Shown: positions 44,314 to 52,207 of the stretch, piece after piece | Numbering within the stretch: position 1 is the stretch's first letter | Layout of the letters: every line of letters begins with the position of its first letter | NCBI GenBank assembly: GCA_963691715.1 | Contig: OY829281.1 | Span: 3,172,852 to 3,236,851 of the forward strand | Length of the DNA: 64,000 bases | Reading direction: 5' to 3' | From: HXMU1420-13 sp963691715 | GTDB taxonomy: Bacteria; Bacteroidota; Rhodothermia; Balneolales; Balneolaceae | Made by a program: the position numbers and the translations under genes | Notes under the pieces: model-generated | Seen by the model: the letters and a program-made list of their open reading frames with translations, nothing else | Databases searched by the model: none | What the model was told of the DNA's origin: nothing

Positions 44314-44656
44314 CAACCTGCAATTTTTGTTTAAGTTTATTAATGGCATTTATGAAATCATTTTCATCTAGGTGTTTACAAAATATGAGAATACTTTCTA
44401 GACTTTCTATTTCCCAAGCATGTTTTGAAAAAGTGAGATTTTCTTGATACTTACGAATGTCTTTTACATTAAACGATTTCAAACCCTGTTTTTCTAAATC
44501 CTTAATTAATTCAGAAACGGAATCTAAGTTAAATAATGGGTAATCGTTTAATGCGTAATAAAGAGAATTAAGTTCTTCTTTTAGGTTTGGATTCTTTTCA
44601 GTTAGATCATGGATTTGAGAAAGTGTTAAATCTAATGGTTTATTATTTGGTTGCAT
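44309..44656 (-). CDS. Cassette 4: hypothetical helical protein
   Basis: It has 115 residues with no signal and charged helices (LSQIHDLTEKNPNLKEELNS, SVSELIKDLEKQGLKSFNVK). The ATG is within the upstream attC core (GTTATGC) and the stop (TAA) within its own attC core, so both ends depend on attC sequence. The upstream attC supplies AGGG eight bases before the ATG. The family is not recognised. Confidence 0.65.
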   Translation of the reverse strand: MQPNNKPLDLTLSQIHDLTEKNPNLKEELNSLYYALNDYPLFNLDSVSELIKDLEKQGLKSFNVKDIRKYQENLTFSKHAWEIESLESILIFCKHLDENDFINAINKLKQKLQVA

Positions 44657-44774
44657 AACGACCCTGCGTTTAAGCGGCGCAGGGATTAGTTTTTAGTTTA
44701 AGTAACGACTTTATTTTCACCGACACAATACAAAAGTGTGGCACCGTCTGCGTCCGACTTGAAACGCTTGTTAT
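44656..44774 (-). repeat. attC of cassette 3 (medium type)
   Basis: About 119 nt. Confidence 0.88.
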
Positions 44775-45250
44775 AAGGCAAATAGGCTAAGGATTCTGGT
44801 ACTTTTTAATTCTTTTCTTGGGTTATGTTTACTACACCACCCTTTTGCAGTGTAGCGATGAGTATTCCCAAGGTCATCTAATAATTTAACACTGCAAGTA
44901 AATGGTTTCCCTCGAGCGGAAATTTTGATCACTTGTAAATGATCTTTCGAAGGTGCGACATCAAATGCTATTGAAAGAATAGCTTCAAGAACTTGTGATT
45001 TATGAAAACCTCTTTGTTTTAATTGTTGGTCAAGGTATTTACTAAATTCAATTGCTACTTTGTTTGCATTTTTCAAATCAGGTGTACTTTTTCCTGTCAA
45101 GAGATTTAAAGATATAGAGGTTCCGCCAACTTTGTCTAAATCTTTGAATAAGATTCCTAAAGCCCAATAACCACGCAGATCATTATTTCTGGAAATAAAT
45201 TTCGTAGCTATTCCAACAGCAAGATCTTTAAGCTTTCTTCTACGTGACAT
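44771..45250 (-). CDS. Cassette 3: hypothetical cytosolic protein
   Basis: It has 159 residues beginning MSRRRKLKDLAVGIATKFIS, then RNNDLRGYWALGILFK. The C-terminal part is rich in basic residues (ISARGKPFTCSVKLLDDLG, HRYTAKGWCSKHNPRKELKS). No signal or membrane segment is seen. Similar openings occur in integron cassette proteins of unknown function. The stop overlaps the attC core. Confidence 0.65.
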   Translation of the reverse strand: MSRRRKLKDLAVGIATKFISRNNDLRGYWALGILFKDLDKVGGTSISLNLLTGKSTPDLKNANKVAIEFSKYLDQQLKQRGFHKSQVLEAILSIAFDVAPSKDHLQVIKISARGKPFTCSVKLLDDLGNTHRYTAKGWCSKHNPRKELKSTRILSLFAL

Positions 45251-45265
45251 GATTCTTTTGCCTTA

Positions 45266-45352
45266 TAACGACCCTGCGTTTAAGCGGCGAGTCTGGGGTT
45301 AAAAATTAAAGTTCCGGACTCCGTTCGAGTCCGCTTGAAACGCTTGTTATAC
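45266..45352 (-). repeat. attC of cassette 2 (short type)
   Basis: About 87 nt, very similar to the site of cassette 10. Confidence 0.85.
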
Positions 45353-45362
45353 ACACAGCTAA

Positions 45363-45824
45363 CTATTTGAATTCTATAGGGAAAGTTAAAACCATGGCGA
45401 CAGCTTTTCCATTATATTTTGCAGGATAAACATATGCTTCCATAACTGCTTGAATTGCTTTTTCATCACATTCCTCATGAATGCCTCTTCGAAGTTGTGG
45501 AGCTTTTACAGTTCCATCAGAATCCAGGATTACTGCAACAGATACTTTCCCACGAACTGGACAAGTGAATCCACTAAGAACTTTTTTGACGGCTGTTTGC
45601 TGTAGAAACGGTTGTATGAATTTGGGACCGTCAAAACCAGTATCACTAGGATTTACCAGAATAACATTTGGATCAGTAGCTTGAGCATCTAAATCTGTAG
45701 TTATATAAGAATCTACAACACCATTGAAGTCTGGTTTTGAATATGGAGTTGGTTCAACTATTGGACGTGAAGTAGTGGCACAACTTCCAAAAACAAAAAG
45801 CAAAATGATTAGTAGGTTTTTCAT
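45363..45824 (-). CDS. Cassette 2: lipoprotein with TonB-like C-terminal domain
   Basis: It has 153 residues with lipobox FVFGSC (Cys 15). The C-terminal half has CPVRGKVSVAVILDSDGTVK, CDEKAIQAVMEAYVYPAKYN and GKAVAMVLTFPIEF, the TonB C-terminal/energy-transduction fold seen in many Bacteroidota proteins. There is no membrane helix or proline-rich arm as in true TonB, so it is a lipid-anchored TonB-domain protein of unknown partner. Confidence 0.75.
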   Translation of the reverse strand: MKNLLIILLFVFGSCATTSRPIVEPTPYSKPDFNGVVDSYITTDLDAQATDPNVILVNPSDTGFDGPKFIQPFLQQTAVKKVLSGFTCPVRGKVSVAVILDSDGTVKAPQLRRGIHEECDEKAIQAVMEAYVYPAKYNGKAVAMVLTFPIEFK

Positions 45825-45833
45825 GAGTGTGTA

Positions 45834-45952
45834 TAACGACCCCGCGTTTAAGCGGCGCAGAGATTAGTTTTTTGTTTAAGTAACGATTTTATTTTCATCG
45901 ACACAATACAAAAGTGCGGCTCCGTCTGCGTCCGACTTGAAACGCTTGTTAT
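45834..45952 (-). repeat. attC of cassette 1 (medium type)
   Basis: About 119 nt, nearly identical to the attC of cassette 7 rather than to that of its twin, cassette 8. Confidence 0.88.
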
Positions 45953-46548
45953 AGGGCATTTCTTTTTCGCATATATTGGAAAAATAAACCTATAGAAGCA
46001 ATAAACACGAATAACCAAATAGCCCAATTATTGAAGAATGAAGCTGTACGTATCGGTTCTGGAAATTGGTTGTCAAGTAATTCACGGTCGTCAAAGTCCC
46101 AATCTTCAGTAGAATCAAATTGATTTACCCATTCATTAAAATAATAAGTGTTAATAGTTCTTGAACATAACCATGTCCAATGATTTCTGGTACCATTCCA
46201 TCTTAAGTCAGCCGTTTCGGCAAATACCAAATATTCACCACCAAATGTAAATGAAAACTCACAGCTATTGAATGTTTGTTTAACAGAAATTTTATTCTTC
46301 TTTGAACCTTTCCATTTTTTAGAGACTTCCAAGGTGACGACCCAATATTGTTGGCGAAATATGGGAAGAGATTCAAGAGGTTTTGAAGGGAATAAATCTC
46401 TTTCAAATTCAATCTTAACAACTTTGCCGATAAATATTTCAGACGAACGTTCAACAGCTTCTTCATATGGAATTTCGGAACAAGAACAGGCATAGACATT
46501 TGAACCTAAAACAGCGAGTAGAAAAAATGTGCTAATTAAGATTCTCAT
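45949..46548 (-). CDS. Cassette 1: TIMP/NTR-like membrane-anchored protein (copy A)
   Basis: Identical by eye at DNA level to 42285-42884, including the short leader up to the attI junction. It encodes the same 199-residue protein with signal peptide, CSCSEIPYEEAVERSS opening and C-terminal membrane helix. As the first cassette after attI it is best placed for expression from the candidate Pc promoter at 46714-46743, 166 bases upstream. First-position cassettes are normally the latest insertions. Confidence 0.75.
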   Translation of the reverse strand: MRILISTFFLLAVLGSNVYACSCSEIPYEEAVERSSEIFIGKVVKIEFERDLFPSKPLESLPIFRQQYWVVTLEVSKKWKGSKKNKISVKQTFNSCEFSFTFGGEYLVFAETADLRWNGTRNHWTWLCSRTINTYYFNEWVNQFDSTEDWDFDDRELLDNQFPEPIRTASFFNNWAIWLFVFIASIGLFFQYMRKRNAL

Positions 46549-46559
46549 ACTTGGTTATG

Positions 46560-46747
46560 CCCTATAACATATTATTTAGCGAACAGGAGGTGAGTATTGT
46601 TCGGATAATATTTTAAAACCACCTCAAACATCCCAAAAAATAAACTCAAAAAAACAAATCCGAACAATTTCTTGAAATTATTTTGTAAGGAATCACCTGC
46701 TCACGGGTCTAACAATATATACTGCTAATAATAAAATTGTCAATAGT
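46560..46747 (-). other. attI recombination site and intI/cassette intergenic region
   Basis: The two copies of the duplicated cassette share sequence up to CCTATAA and then diverge, which places the crossover at about 46567/46568 (cassette strand ATG then TTATAG). To the right, perfect 11-bp inverted arms (ATTGTTCGGAT at 46596-46606 and ATCCGAACAAT at 46658-46668) and related GAGGTGA/CAGGTGA elements may be integrase-binding sites or an operator. Confidence 0.75.
46714..46743 (-). promoter_or_regulatory. Candidate Pc cassette promoter
   Basis: On the minus strand a perfect TTGACA is followed after 18 bases by TATATT (also readable as TATATTG, a Bacteroidota-like -7 element). It lies next to the intI start and faces the cassettes through attI. 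Confidence 0.65.
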
Positions 46748-47710
46748 ATGCCCTCAAGTAAATTGTTAACCCAGGTTAGACAAGAAATAAGACGTAGAAA
46801 TTATAGTTTTAAAACCGAACAAGCGTACATCAGTTGGATACTCCGATACATTCGCTTTCATAACACCACGCACCCCAATGAAATGGGCGCTGCAGAGGTT
46901 GAAGATTTTTTAAACGATCTCGCAAATAACGAAAATGTAGCCGCATCTACCCAAAATCAAGCATTATCAGCACTCGTATTTTTATATAAACAAGTATTGG
47001 ATGTACCTACATTAAAATTGGATGGCTTGCAAAGAGCCCGAAAACCACAAAAAGTACCCGTAGTATTAAGTCAAGACGAAGTGCGCCAAATTTTTTACCA
47101 TTGTACAGGTCTCCCTCATCTTATTCTTAGCTTGATGTTTGGAACCGGTATGCGGATCTCCGAAGTGCTTCGCCTACGTATAAAAGATATCGATTTCGAA
47201 CACTTTTATATATTAGTGCGGTCAGGAAAAGGATTAAAAGACCGAAGGGTAATGCTCCCCAATAGCTGTATTCCAGATCTTAAAGAACAAATTAAACGAG
47301 CAACTAAACAACACTATAGAGATCTTAAAAAAGGGCAGGGAGAAAAATTATTACCAAAAGCATTACATAGAAAACATCCCGGCGAAGCAAAGCATCTCGG
47401 TTGGATGTATATTTTTTTCTCTGATAGAATCTCCACCGATCCTCGAAGTGGATTAAAACATCGACATCATATCTCCGATCGATACATTCAAAAAGCTCTG
47501 AAACAAGCAGTTTCTAACACCAACATTGTAAAAAAAGTAAGTTCCCATACCCTGCGCCATAGTTTTGCTACACAAATGCTACAATTTGGATACGATATAC
47601 GAACCGTTCAGGAATTACTAGGACACACCAACGTTAAAACCACTATGATTTATACCCATGTTCTTAATGAAAAAGGTAACTTCTTGAAAAGTCCTGTTGA
47701 TGCAATTTAA
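46748..47710 (+). CDS. intI: IntI, integron integrase
   Basis: It is a 320-residue tyrosine recombinase. Expected catalytic residues are all present: R136 (GMRISEVL), K161 (RSGKGLKDR), H267 and R270 (SSHTLRHSF), H293 (LLGHTN) and Y302 (MIYTHV); each is 10 less than in IntI1. The IntI-specific insertion is present at about 200-240 (LPKALHRKHPGEAKHLGWMY, then FFSDRISTDPRSGLKHRHH). This separates it from XerC/D. It folds attC bottom strands and recombines them at attI. The frame is intact, so the integron is probably active. Confidence 0.97.
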   Translation: MPSSKLLTQVRQEIRRRNYSFKTEQAYISWILRYIRFHNTTHPNEMGAAEVEDFLNDLANNENVAASTQNQALSALVFLYKQVLDVPTLKLDGLQRARKPQKVPVVLSQDEVRQIFYHCTGLPHLILSLMFGTGMRISEVLRLRIKDIDFEHFYILVRSGKGLKDRRVMLPNSCIPDLKEQIKRATKQHYRDLKKGQGEKLLPKALHRKHPGEAKHLGWMYIFFSDRISTDPRSGLKHRHHISDRYIQKALKQAVSNTNIVKKVSSHTLRHSFATQMLQFGYDIRTVQELLGHTNVKTTMIYTHVLNEKGNFLKSPVDAI

Positions 47711-47766
47711 ACCATGAACTTACATAAATTAAGAAGTAGATTTAATCCCTGATGTCGAGCAAGTAT

Positions 47767-49191
47767 CTACTCTCCTTCCCCATATTGTTTTAGTTTATTG
47801 CGTATGGTTCGATCGGAGATACCCAACAATTGTGCTGCTTTTTTTTGATTTCCTTGAGTCTGTTCAAGCGCTTTTTTTATCAGCTTCATCTCCATTTCTT
47901 CGATAGACATTAAGGGTAAATCTGTGGTGCTGATGGATTCGTTACTTAAGGTTTCGTCGGCACTGGAAAAAAGTTCATTATCAATATGTTCTACCAATAT
48001 TTTATCAGCATCTTGTGCTAAAATGATGCCTCGATGCATTTTATTATTCAACTCTCGAACATTGCCTCTCCAATCTTGCGCAATCATATAATCCATAAGT
48101 TCTTTGGATATCTCTTTATGCTTCAGCCCATATCTGTTGGTGTACGACTCTGCAAAATAATTTACCAACAAGGGGATGTCACTTTTACGATGTCGAAGGG
48201 GAGGTATCTCTATCGGAAATACATTTAAACGATAATATAAATCTTCACGAAATAGCTTGTCTGCAATAGCCTCTGCAATATTTCGGTTAGAGGTAGCAAG
48301 AATGCGTACGTTAGACTTTATTGGCTTTTGGCTACCAACCCTGTAAAACTCATTTTCCTGAAGCACTCGCAAAAGTTTTGCCTGTACATTCATTTCAATT
48401 TCAGTGATTTCGTCTAAGAGTAGCGTTCCGCCTTCTGCGGCATCAAAAGCTCCTTTTCTGTCAGATATTGCACCGGTAAATGCGCCCTTTATATGGCCAA
48501 ATAACGTGCTCTCAACTAATTCTGAAGGTAGATTGGCACAATTTATTTTGATATACGGTCCGTTTGCACGATTGCTGTGTGCATGTACTTGTTGTGCAAA
48601 TACTTCTTTACCTGTACCACTTTCACCTTGAATAAGAACGGGAGCTACGTTTTTTGCAATCTGTGGTAGCACTCGCATTAATTTTTTTATCTGTGGATCA
48701 TTCCCCACAAATTGATTTTCACCTTTATCACTAGCATCAACAGGACTTATAGCTTCCGATGTATCATTTTTCACGACACTTTTTTGGGATACAGGAGTTT
48801 GTTTCTTTTTTGAAGCTTCTGTTTCAGGATCCGATTCAAAAAATCGATTTACACGGAAAATGATTTCTTTGGCTTTAAAAGGCTTGGTGATGTAATCGAA
48901 GGCTCCTTTATGTAGTGCGCGAACGGCATGATTTATATTGCCAAAACCAGTAATCAGAATTACACCTGTGTTGGGATATTCTTTTTTTACATCTGCGAGT
49001 ACTTCATCTCCTGTTAACTCATTCATTTTCACATCAGATATAACCAAATCAACCGTCTCTTTTTTAAGAAACTCAAGTCCTTTAACTGGAGAAGAGAATG
49101 CCGTTACTTTATATCCTGCGGTTAGAAGTATTTCTTCGATGAATCCAAGCAATAATTCATCGTCGTCAACAACAAGAATCGATCGTTTCAT
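47767..49191 (-). CDS. NtrC-family sigma-54 activator (FlrC/FleR-like)
   Basis: It has 474 residues. The receiver domain has phospho-acceptor D53 (DLVISDVKM) and K in YITKPFK. The AAA+ domain has GESGTGKE, the sigma54-contact loop GAFTGA and LLLDEITE. The Fis-type HTH is at the end (GNQKKAAQLLGISDRTIRNK). Its place between flagellar genes suggests control of mid-class flagellar promoters, as FlrC does, but no histidine kinase is next to it. It converges with intI. Confidence 0.85.
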   Translation of the reverse strand: MKRSILVVDDDELLLGFIEEILLTAGYKVTAFSSPVKGLEFLKKETVDLVISDVKMNELTGDEVLADVKKEYPNTGVILITGFGNINHAVRALHKGAFDYITKPFKAKEIIFRVNRFFESDPETEASKKKQTPVSQKSVVKNDTSEAISPVDASDKGENQFVGNDPQIKKLMRVLPQIAKNVAPVLIQGESGTGKEVFAQQVHAHSNRANGPYIKINCANLPSELVESTLFGHIKGAFTGAISDRKGAFDAAEGGTLLLDEITEIEMNVQAKLLRVLQENEFYRVGSQKPIKSNVRILATSNRNIAEAIADKLFREDLYYRLNVFPIEIPPLRHRKSDIPLLVNYFAESYTNRYGLKHKEISKELMDYMIAQDWRGNVRELNNKMHRGIILAQDADKILVEHIDNELFSSADETLSNESISTTDLPLMSIEEMEMKLIKKALEQTQGNQKKAAQLLGISDRTIRNKLKQYGEGE

Positions 49192-49274
49192 AAACTATGA
49201 TTTAGTGAAAGAAAGCTATTTTATTTACCTATAATATAGGCACCCTTAAACAATGAAATTGCTGAATAAAAAAA

Positions 49275-49300
49275 AAGAGAGCATTATGCCCTCTTTTTTT
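49275..49300 (-). terminator. Terminator after the fliS-fliD operon
   Basis: AGAGAGCAT pairs with ATGCCCTCT (one mismatch), with A and T runs on both sides, so it can act in both directions. It separates 49325-51787 from the sigma54 activator gene. Confidence 0.7.
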
Positions 49301-49324
49301 ATAAATAATTAACCCTAATGGGGG

Positions 49325-49675
49325 TTATCGAAACATATTTTCGGCCATTTTTTCCCAAACAGCGGGGTCGTTCAACATCTTTCCTAGCTCTGTCTCTCGG
49401 GCAGCTTCTGGGGAAATTTGTCGAGCTTGATCATATTCATTGATGCGTGCTTTATATTCTTTTAGTTTTATAAAAGCAGCAGAATTAGCTTTTTCGAGTT
49501 CGATTTGAGCAAACTGCTCATCACTACTTTGTACACTAGAACTGCTAATGGAAACTTTATCCGAAAGATTATTTGCTTCCTTTTGCTCAGCAACGCGACC
49601 AGCACGGCCAGTTTCTGTTGCCTTAGAACCGTCTATTGATCCATTAAGCTGTGTTGATAGTTTATTGATTTCCAT
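49325..49675 (-). CDS. Small flagellar-operon protein, possibly FlgM-like
   Basis: It has 116 residues with no signal. The first 55 residues (MEINKLSTQLNGSIDGSK, then NNLSDKVSISSSSVQ) look like the disordered FlgM opening with its D-VSISS motif. The C-terminal half is helical (AFIKLKEYKARINEYDQARQ, LGKMLNDPAVWEKMAENMF) and lacks the usual FlgM sigma-binding repeat. It follows a FliT-like gene. FlgM is expected because FliA is present, but this identity is tentative. Confidence 0.45.
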   Translation of the reverse strand: MEINKLSTQLNGSIDGSKATETGRAGRVAEQKEANNLSDKVSISSSSVQSSDEQFAQIELEKANSAAFIKLKEYKARINEYDQARQISPEAARETELGKMLNDPAVWEKMAENMFR

Positions 49676-49696
49676 GGTGGTTGTAATTAATAAGTA

Positions 49697-50056
49697 TTAA
49701 AAATATGAAATATTTGGAGTTTTTATAACCCCATAACTGTCTCGAGCCTTGCGCCGTTTAGTTGCAGCAGCAAGTTTCTCCATTTGAAGGTTCAATAACG
49801 TTGAAATTCTATTCTGAATTTCACCATTCATAGAAACAAAAGCATCAAAAAGAGGGCGTAAAATGCCGATTTCATAATTTGATAATGTTGTCTCTTGTTG
49901 GTTCTTTTGAACTACATTCAAAATTTCTAAATATTCTTCTCGCTGATTCATTTCTTCTCGAATTATTTCAAGCGAGGGGGCTTCTTTATCTAATTCAGTG
50001 AGTATATTCTCACTCAATTCATTTAATCTAGTGATGGTATGTTTTAATCTATCCAT
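49697..50056 (-). CDS. FliT-like chaperone
   Basis: It has 119 residues and is wholly helical (MDRLKHTITRLNELSENILT, REEMNQREEYLEILNVVQKN) with basic C-terminal KLAAATKRRKARDSYG. It lies 3 bases after fliD, where FliT, the FliD chaperone, is normally found. Sequence identity to FliT is low, so the call rests on size, fold and position. Confidence 0.6.
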   Translation of the reverse strand: MDRLKHTITRLNELSENILTELDKEAPSLEIIREEMNQREEYLEILNVVQKNQQETTLSNYEIGILRPLFDAFVSMNGEIQNRISTLLNLQMEKLAAATKRRKARDSYGVIKTPNISYF

Positions 50057-50059
50057 GTA

Positions 50060-51451
50060 TTAAATATATGATGGTGCTGATACGCTTACAGTAGAAAATT
50101 GAACAACTTGGTCAAATTGTTGTTGTCCAGCTTCTAGCATAGCATCCAATTCATTAAATATTCTTCTTTGTTCTTCTTCATATTCTATCAAATAATCCTC
50201 TTCTCGCTCAATGAGCCGATCTAAATTATCAATTTTATCATCTAGACTATCTTCCAAGGACGATAGAATTCCGCCAGACTCTGTAAAACTTTCCGATTGA
50301 GAAAGAATAGCAGTAATAGGAGAGCTTTCATCCCCAAAAAAAGCAGCAATTTGTTCTGGGTTATCTTGTAATACTTGATTCAATTTATCAGCATCATCAA
50401 TAACCATTTTCCCATCATTCTCGAAGCTAATCCCTAAATCAGTGAAATTTTGCACATTACCACTCGAAATATCATCAGCATTTAGTAATGCTGTCTGTCG
50501 TAAAGTAGTGCTTAAGGTACGGATGGTTCTGTATTTTTGTAATGGTCCTTTATTACCAGTTTCAGCGTTAATAAAAGTTCTTTCTCTAATGGTTTCATTT
50601 ACTTCATTAAATGCTGCAATAAAATCTTCTAAATTAGCTTTTGATCCATCAATGTTACGCGAAACGGTCATTTGTTCTTGTTCGCCGGAGGCATCCAAAA
50701 GGGTAAAATCTAATCCATCAACAGCATCAGTAACAGTATTAGAACCTCTCGTAAATGTAATCCCATCAATGGTGAAGGAAGCGTCCAATTCTTCATCGGG
50801 TACTAATTCGCTAAGCCCACCTGTAATTTCGGATAATACGCCAGTTGCTCCACTAAATTGAATGCGATTATCGAATCCAGTTTCTAAACTCTGTATAGAA
50901 AACTGTATGTTGTCACTATCAGTATTAAATACATTAGCACTTGCTTCTTCTCCAAAGGCATTTGAAATTTCAGTAACAAATGAATCTAAAATTTCTTTGT
51001 TTGTTAGTCCTGTAGTCGATACTGAGATTGTTTCCGTTTTATCTCCAATGGTTAACGTTACAGATCCGTCTCCAAAGCCTGCTAAATCTGTGCCTGAAGC
51101 TACTCTGCTTGTGTCTAGAGCAATGTCTCGCTGTGCTAACCGATGAGTTGTTATATTATAGGTGTTTTCTCTGTCTAACCCAGATACGGAATTAATTTTT
51201 ATTGCTGTACTCTCACTAACACTGGATGAAAATAATTCGAATGAGTTGTTAGATTCGGTCGTTAATTCTTTAATTTTAGCTTCTAAATCAGTGAGCGCAC
51301 TACTTATAACACCTACTGCCGTCTTACTTTCTTTAACATCACTTTGTTCAGCTTCAAAACGGAGCTTTTTTTGACTTTCTAACTCAACAAGCTGAGTAAC
51401 AAATGTTTCATAGGATGAAGTTTGTGCGAATAAGCTAGAGATTGAAGCCAT
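50060..51451 (-). CDS. fliD: FliD, filament cap protein
   Basis: It has 463 residues. The N-terminal coiled coil has FVTQLVELESQKKLRFEAEQ. The middle has FTRGSNTVTDAVDGLDFTLL and LEDFIAAFNEVNETI, and the C-terminal coiled coil ends with QQQFDQVVQFSTV, all typical of FliD. It caps the growing filament and folds flagellin. It lies between fliS and the FliT-like gene. Confidence 0.94.
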   Translation of the reverse strand: MASISSLFAQTSSYETFVTQLVELESQKKLRFEAEQSDVKESKTAVGVISSALTDLEAKIKELTTESNNSFELFSSSVSESTAIKINSVSGLDRENTYNITTHRLAQRDIALDTSRVASGTDLAGFGDGSVTLTIGDKTETISVSTTGLTNKEILDSFVTEISNAFGEEASANVFNTDSDNIQFSIQSLETGFDNRIQFSGATGVLSEITGGLSELVPDEELDASFTIDGITFTRGSNTVTDAVDGLDFTLLDASGEQEQMTVSRNIDGSKANLEDFIAAFNEVNETIRERTFINAETGNKGPLQKYRTIRTLSTTLRQTALLNADDISSGNVQNFTDLGISFENDGKMVIDDADKLNQVLQDNPEQIAAFFGDESSPITAILSQSESFTESGGILSSLEDSLDDKIDNLDRLIEREEDYLIEYEEEQRRIFNELDAMLEAGQQQFDQVVQFSTVSVSAPSYI

Positions 51452-51463
51452 TCTTTAAGGTGT

Positions 51464-51787
51464 TTATGCAGTTATTTGTTGGATATTCACTTGCTTGTTA
51501 GAAACTTCTTCCCAAGTGTCGCGAAGAGGTTCTAGCACTTCTCGAATTTCTTCAAAGCGGTGCTTGCGTGATAGGTCCTGGCAATATCTGTATAATTCAA
51601 AGAGTTGACCCGCAGGCTCGTAATCAAAATTAAGACCTTGAATTAGTCCAGAAAGAATTTCTCTTACCTTTCTATCATCTTCTCTGTAAGAAGCTTGAAT
51701 GAGTAGGTCATACATCTTCACTACAAGCTTTAGTGGAGAAGCATTCATTATTGATTGTCGTTGATATACTAAGGATGCGTTTTGCAT
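51464..51787 (-). CDS. fliS: FliS, flagellin export chaperone
   Basis: It has 107 residues. The N-terminus has MNASPLKLVVKMYDLLIQAS (the FliS P-x-LV-MLYD motif), followed by helices with ILSGLIQGLNFDYEPAGQLF and LYRYCQDLSR. It keeps flagellin unfolded in the cytoplasm. It heads the fliS-fliD-fliT-like operon behind a FliA-type promoter. Confidence 0.93.
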   Translation of the reverse strand: MQNASLVYQRQSIMNASPLKLVVKMYDLLIQASYREDDRKVREILSGLIQGLNFDYEPAGQLFELYRYCQDLSRKHRFEEIREVLEPLRDTWEEVSNKQVNIQQITA

Positions 51788-51821
51788 AACTTTAATGTGT
51801 TTACAGCTACTTGTTTTTTGT

Positions 51822-51847
51822 TTATCGGTACGTGCGTTCTTTTTTTA
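51822..51847 (-). promoter_or_regulatory. FliA-type promoter for fliS-fliD
   Basis: On the minus strand TAAA, 16 bases, CGATAA: the same spacing as at the flagellin genes. It ends 35 bases before the fliS start. Confidence 0.65.
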
Positions 51848-52207
51848 ATGAAAATCCTCCACTATTAGAGAACTTTAATAGAACACAAGTACAAACCTAT
51901 CACATTCTACACCCGTTTTGACAAGTATTATGCCAAGAATAAATTTCAAAGATATAGCTTGTTAAGGTTGTGTTCTGTTATCAGCAGGGGTAAGTACTTC
52001 CTTAAATGAGGAAAAAAATTCAGTATTGTTTAAAAATAGTTCATCCTAATGGGGGAATAAATCATAGATCATTATTCACTGATATAATACAAAAAGCTAT
52101 TTATTGGCCTAAAATCAAACAATCAACTCCAAATAGTAATTACAAAAATGGTTGCTGGCATCATTTTTGGAAAGATGTATGTGTGCAACTAACTAATTGG
52201 AGAAGTC
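51848..52207. other. Intergenic region before the glycosylation genes
   Basis: About 360 bases with no convincing gene. An open frame of 80 codons at 52006-52248 has no recognisable protein character and overlaps the start of the next gene. No FliA box is seen here; the promoter of the glycosylation genes was not identified. Confidence 0.5.

Larger units (their letters stand above)
32706..47710. mobile_element. Chromosomal integron with 20 cassettes
   Basis: The integron has an integrase gene (46748-47710), attI at its left, a minus-strand candidate Pc promoter, and 20 minus-strand cassettes between attC sites, ending in a truncated attC at about 32710-32740. Most attC sites share a VCR-like pattern: in cassette orientation they begin ATAACAAGCG and end CGCAGGGTCGTTAT. 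All recognised cassette genes share one direction, as expected. It splits the flagellar cluster between the flgL operon and the sigma54 activator/fliDS genes. No transposase or resistance gene is seen. Confidence 0.93.

Noticed and set aside
34338..45952. Regular repeats with unique spacers, superficially like a giant CRISPR array
   Set aside because: Repeats are 52-196 nt and variable, spacers contain genes, an IntI gene is adjacent and the repeat ends match attC cores. No cas genes are present.
47735..47771. AGTAGAT/ATCTACT hairpin between intI and the sigma54 activator gene as a terminator
   Set aside because: The loop is long, no T-run follows and it overlaps a stop codon.
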